Shown here: in pieces, positions 7,378 through 8,589 of the stretch
Layout of the letters: each line of letters begins with the position of its first letter
How positions within the stretch are numbered: position 1 is the stretch's first letter
Source: an uncultured Microbacteriaceae bacterium
GTDB taxonomy: Bacteria; Actinomycetota; Actinomycetes; Actinomycetales; Microbacteriaceae
DNA length: 8,589 nt
Assembly: GCA_943914115.1 (NCBI GenBank)
Contig: CALUAU010000087.1
Coordinates: 1 to 8,589, forward strand
Reading direction: 5' to 3'
The notes under the pieces: generated by a model
What the model saw: only the letters and a program-made list of their open reading frames with translations
Database searches by the model: none
Told to the model about the DNA's origin: nothing
Program-made: the position numbers and the translations under genes

Positions 7378-7941
7378 ATGGCAACCACCGCCGACATTAA
7401 GAACGGCATTGTCCTCATCCTCGATGGCCAGCTTTGGCAGGTCGTTGAGTTCCAGCACGTCAAGCCCGGTAAGGGCGGTGCGTTTGTGCGCACCAAGCTC
7501 AAAAACATCGTGCAGGGCAAGACCGTAGACAAGACTTTCAACGCCGGCGCCAAGATCGAAACCGCCACCGTTGATCGTCGTGACTACCAGTACCTCTACC
7601 AGGATGGCGAAAGCTACGTCTTCATGGACGAGCAGGACTTCGACCAGCTGAGCGTGCCCGAGACCATTGTTGGCGATGCCGCTAAGTTCCTGCTCGAGCA
7701 GCAGGAAGTGCAGATCGCGATGTACCAGGGCGAACCGCTCTACATCGAAATGCCGCCGTCGGTAGTGCTCGAAATCACCTATACCGAGCCCGGTCTGCAG
7801 GGTGACCGTTCGAACGCTGGCACCAAGCCTGCCACGGTCGAGACCGGCGCCGAAATTCAGGTACCGCTGTTTATTGACCAGGGCACGCGCGTGAAGGTAG
7901 ACACTCGCACGGGTGAATACCTCGGTCGCGTTAACGACTAG
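7378..7941 (+). CDS. efp: Translation elongation factor P
   Basis: Binds between the ribosomal P and E sites and relieves stalling at consecutive prolines. 187 residues from ATG 7378, the normal EF-P length. Domain 1 (about 4-62) is KOW-like and bears the loop KPGKGGAFVRTK, with Lys32 at the tip (equivalent to E. coli Lys34). Two OB-fold domains follow (about 66-127 and 128-186). The C-terminal signature, from KPATVETG through VPLFIDQG to VKVDTRTGEYLGR, is complete. No EpmA/EpmB-type modification gene is nearby. The proline before Gly-Lys-Gly fits the proline-bearing actinobacterial loop, thought to work with unmodified lysine; that point is family knowledge, not shown here. nusB follows 3 nt after the stop. 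Confidence 0.97.
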   Translation: MATTADIKNGIVLILDGQLWQVVEFQHVKPGKGGAFVRTKLKNIVQGKTVDKTFNAGAKIETATVDRRDYQYLYQDGESYVFMDEQDFDQLSVPETIVGDAAKFLLEQQEVQIAMYQGEPLYIEMPPSVVLEITYTEPGLQGDRSNAGTKPATVETGAEIQVPLFIDQGTRVKVDTRTGEYLGRVND

Positions 7942-7944
7942 TCG

Positions 7945-8361
7945 ATGTCGGCACGTACAAAAGCGCGCAAACGTGCGCTCGATATGCTCTACCAGGCCGA
8001 GCTGACCGAACGCACTCTCGAGGATGTGGTGGCGGCTGAGGCTGAGCGGGCAGTGCACGAACCCGAACGGGCGGCTTCTTGGCGTTATGCGCGGGAGATT
8101 GTGCTCGGTGTGGCCGAGCACGCCGCGGCGATTGACGACCGCATTGCCGCTGCCGCTCGTGACTGGACACTCGACCGGATGCCGCGTATCGACCGGGCGC
8201 TGCTGCGCATCGGTGTGTGGGAGCTCGTCTATAACGACGAAATCCCGGTGGGCGTGGCGATTAACGAGGCGATTGAACTCGCCAAAGAATATTCGACCGA
8301 CGATTCGGCACGCTTCATCAACGGCGTGCTGGGCCGCATCGGCGACCAACTCGAGGGGTAG
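7945..8361 (+). CDS. nusB: Transcription antitermination factor NusB
   Basis: All-helical RNA-binding protein that, with NusE (S10), recognises boxA in nascent rRNA leaders and supports antitermination. 138 residues, normal length. The N terminus ARTKARKRALDMLYQAEL is the basic RNA-binding helix region of the family. The C-terminal half carries WTLDRMPRIDRALLRIGVWEL, then EIPVGVAINEAIELAKEY and the closing SARFINGVLGRI, all standard NusB wording. The ATG is 3 nt after the efp stop with no evident Shine-Dalgarno, so it is probably translated by re-initiation after efp. A strong hairpin 24 nt after its stop probably ends the transcript. Confidence 0.96.
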   Translation: MSARTKARKRALDMLYQAELTERTLEDVVAAEAERAVHEPERAASWRYAREIVLGVAEHAAAIDDRIAAAARDWTLDRMPRIDRALLRIGVWELVYNDEIPVGVAINEAIELAKEYSTDDSARFINGVLGRIGDQLEG

Positions 8362-8384
8362 TCGTCTTCGGACGCTGCGACTAT

Positions 8385-8451
8385 ACGGGCCGCGGGCGAT
8401 CGGCGAGTGGCGGAAGCCGCCGCGTGATTCGCTCGCGGCCCGTTCGCTTTT
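8385..8451 (+). terminator. Nested hairpin with T-rich tail after nusB, probable intrinsic terminator
   Basis: ACGGGCCGCGGGCGA (8385-8399) pairs with 8429-8443 over 15 bp with a single G-T mismatch; the outer 10 bp are perfect. The 29-base interior folds again: GGCGG (8409-8413), AAG, CCGCC (8417-8421). The hairpin is followed by TTCGCTTTT, an interrupted T tract typical of GC-rich genomes. It sits 24 nt after the nusB stop and before the next start, as expected for the end of the cluster transcript. The weak T tract leaves room for a structured processing site or intergenic repeat instead. Confidence 0.72.
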
Positions 8452-8458
8452 CCCGTGG

Positions 8459-8490
8459 CGTGCGGGGTATCAGCACCCCTCAAACGCACG
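8459..8490 (+). other. Second stem-loop in the nusB-downstream gap
   Basis: CGTGCG (8459-8464) is complementary to CGCACG (8485-8490), with an inner GGGGT (8464-8468) facing ACCCC (8475-8479) around the loop ATCAGC; position 8464 can belong to either stem, and TCAAA bulges on the right arm. No T tract follows. It could be the upstream part of a leader for the next gene or an accessory to the terminator. From 8491 to 8561 I see only the short palindrome CTACT-C-AGTAG (8499-8509) and a TAnnnT match, TATTTT (8556-8561), without a convincing -35 box. Confidence 0.4.
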
Positions 8491-8561
8491 GTGGCAGACT
8501 ACTCAGTAGATCAAGCGAGCTGAGCTTCACCGTACGGGTCGGGTAACTGTTCGCGTATTTT

Positions 8562-8567
8562 GGAAAG
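8562..8567 (+). promoter_or_regulatory. Shine-Dalgarno of the downstream gene
   Basis: GGAAAG stands 6 nt before ATG 8574. Its frame has a stop at 8544-8546, so ATG 8574 is the first ATG available. Confidence 0.45.
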
Positions 8568-8573
8568 ACTGCT

Positions 8574-8589
8574 ATGAACACTGCAAAAG
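8574..8589 (+). CDS. Unidentified gene, first five codons only
   Basis: The reading frame begins ATG-AAC-ACT-GCA-AAA (MNTAK) and runs off the right edge. It is supported by a Shine-Dalgarno-like GGAAAG at good spacing, by its position after a probable terminator, and by being in line with all other genes. Five residues do not identify a product. In related actinobacteria pyrimidine genes (pyrR-pyrB or carA) often follow nusB, which makes these candidates by context alone. Confidence 0.4.

Noticed and set aside
7354..8349. Open frame of 331 codons on the - strand opposite efp-nusB
   Set aside because: It spans two well-identified genes and their junction; the composition is His/Arg/Val-rich without family motifs.
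8499..8509. Palindrome CTACT-C-AGTAG as a regulator operator
   Set aside because: Five-base arms are too short to call without a second copy or a known regulator site.
8491..8523. Ten-codon frame GTG...TGA (MADYSVDQAS) as a leader peptide
   Set aside because: No Shine-Dalgarno precedes it, and it has no run of codons that would suggest amino-acid attenuation.
8444..8573. PyrR-binding element or boxA in the leader after nusB
   Set aside because: I looked for the PyrR anti-antiterminator consensus and for boxA-like sequence and found no convincing match.

Overview
The window comes from a GC-rich, high-G+C Gram-positive chromosome. The gene order alaS-ruvX-mltG-aroE-aroC-aroK-aroB-efp-nusB is the conserved actinobacterial housekeeping block. 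The wording of the AroC and EF-P proteins and the divergent AroE look most like Micrococcales, probably Microbacteriaceae or a relative. That taxonomic placement is a judgement from memory of those families, not a search result. Every gene is on the + strand, packed head to tail, and no gene shows a frameshift or premature stop.

Layout. 1-1448 is the 3' half of alaS (linker, editing domain, C-Ala domain), cut by the left edge. ruvX follows with no gap, and mltG starts on a TTG that overlaps the ruvX stop. After 28 nt comes a shikimate-pathway run: aroE, aroC, aroK, aroB, with aroC/aroK and aroK/aroB joined by 4-nt overlaps. An 83-nt gap carrying a candidate promoter leads to efp, and nusB follows after 3 nt. 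Behind nusB is a strong nested hairpin with a T-rich tail (probable terminator), then a second smaller stem-loop, then a Shine-Dalgarno and the first five codons of an unidentified gene cut by the right edge.

How the genes work together. AroB (step 2), AroE (step 4), AroK (step 5) and AroC (step 7) supply four of the seven reactions from PEP and erythrose 4-phosphate to chorismate. AroG/F (step 1), the dehydroquinase (step 3) and AroA (step 6) are not in this window and must lie elsewhere if the pathway is complete. The other genes serve translation and RNA (AlaRS, EF-P, NusB), rRNA/DNA processing (RuvX) and cell-wall polymerisation (MltG). They are linked by position and probable co-transcription rather than by one pathway.

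I found no mobile element, CRISPR array, RNA gene or evident new system. The points worth checking are the missing aroQ/pepQ between aroB and efp, the linker-like tail of AroK abutting AroB, the divergent active-site wording of AroE, a polyproline motif in MltG, and the structured leader after nusB.
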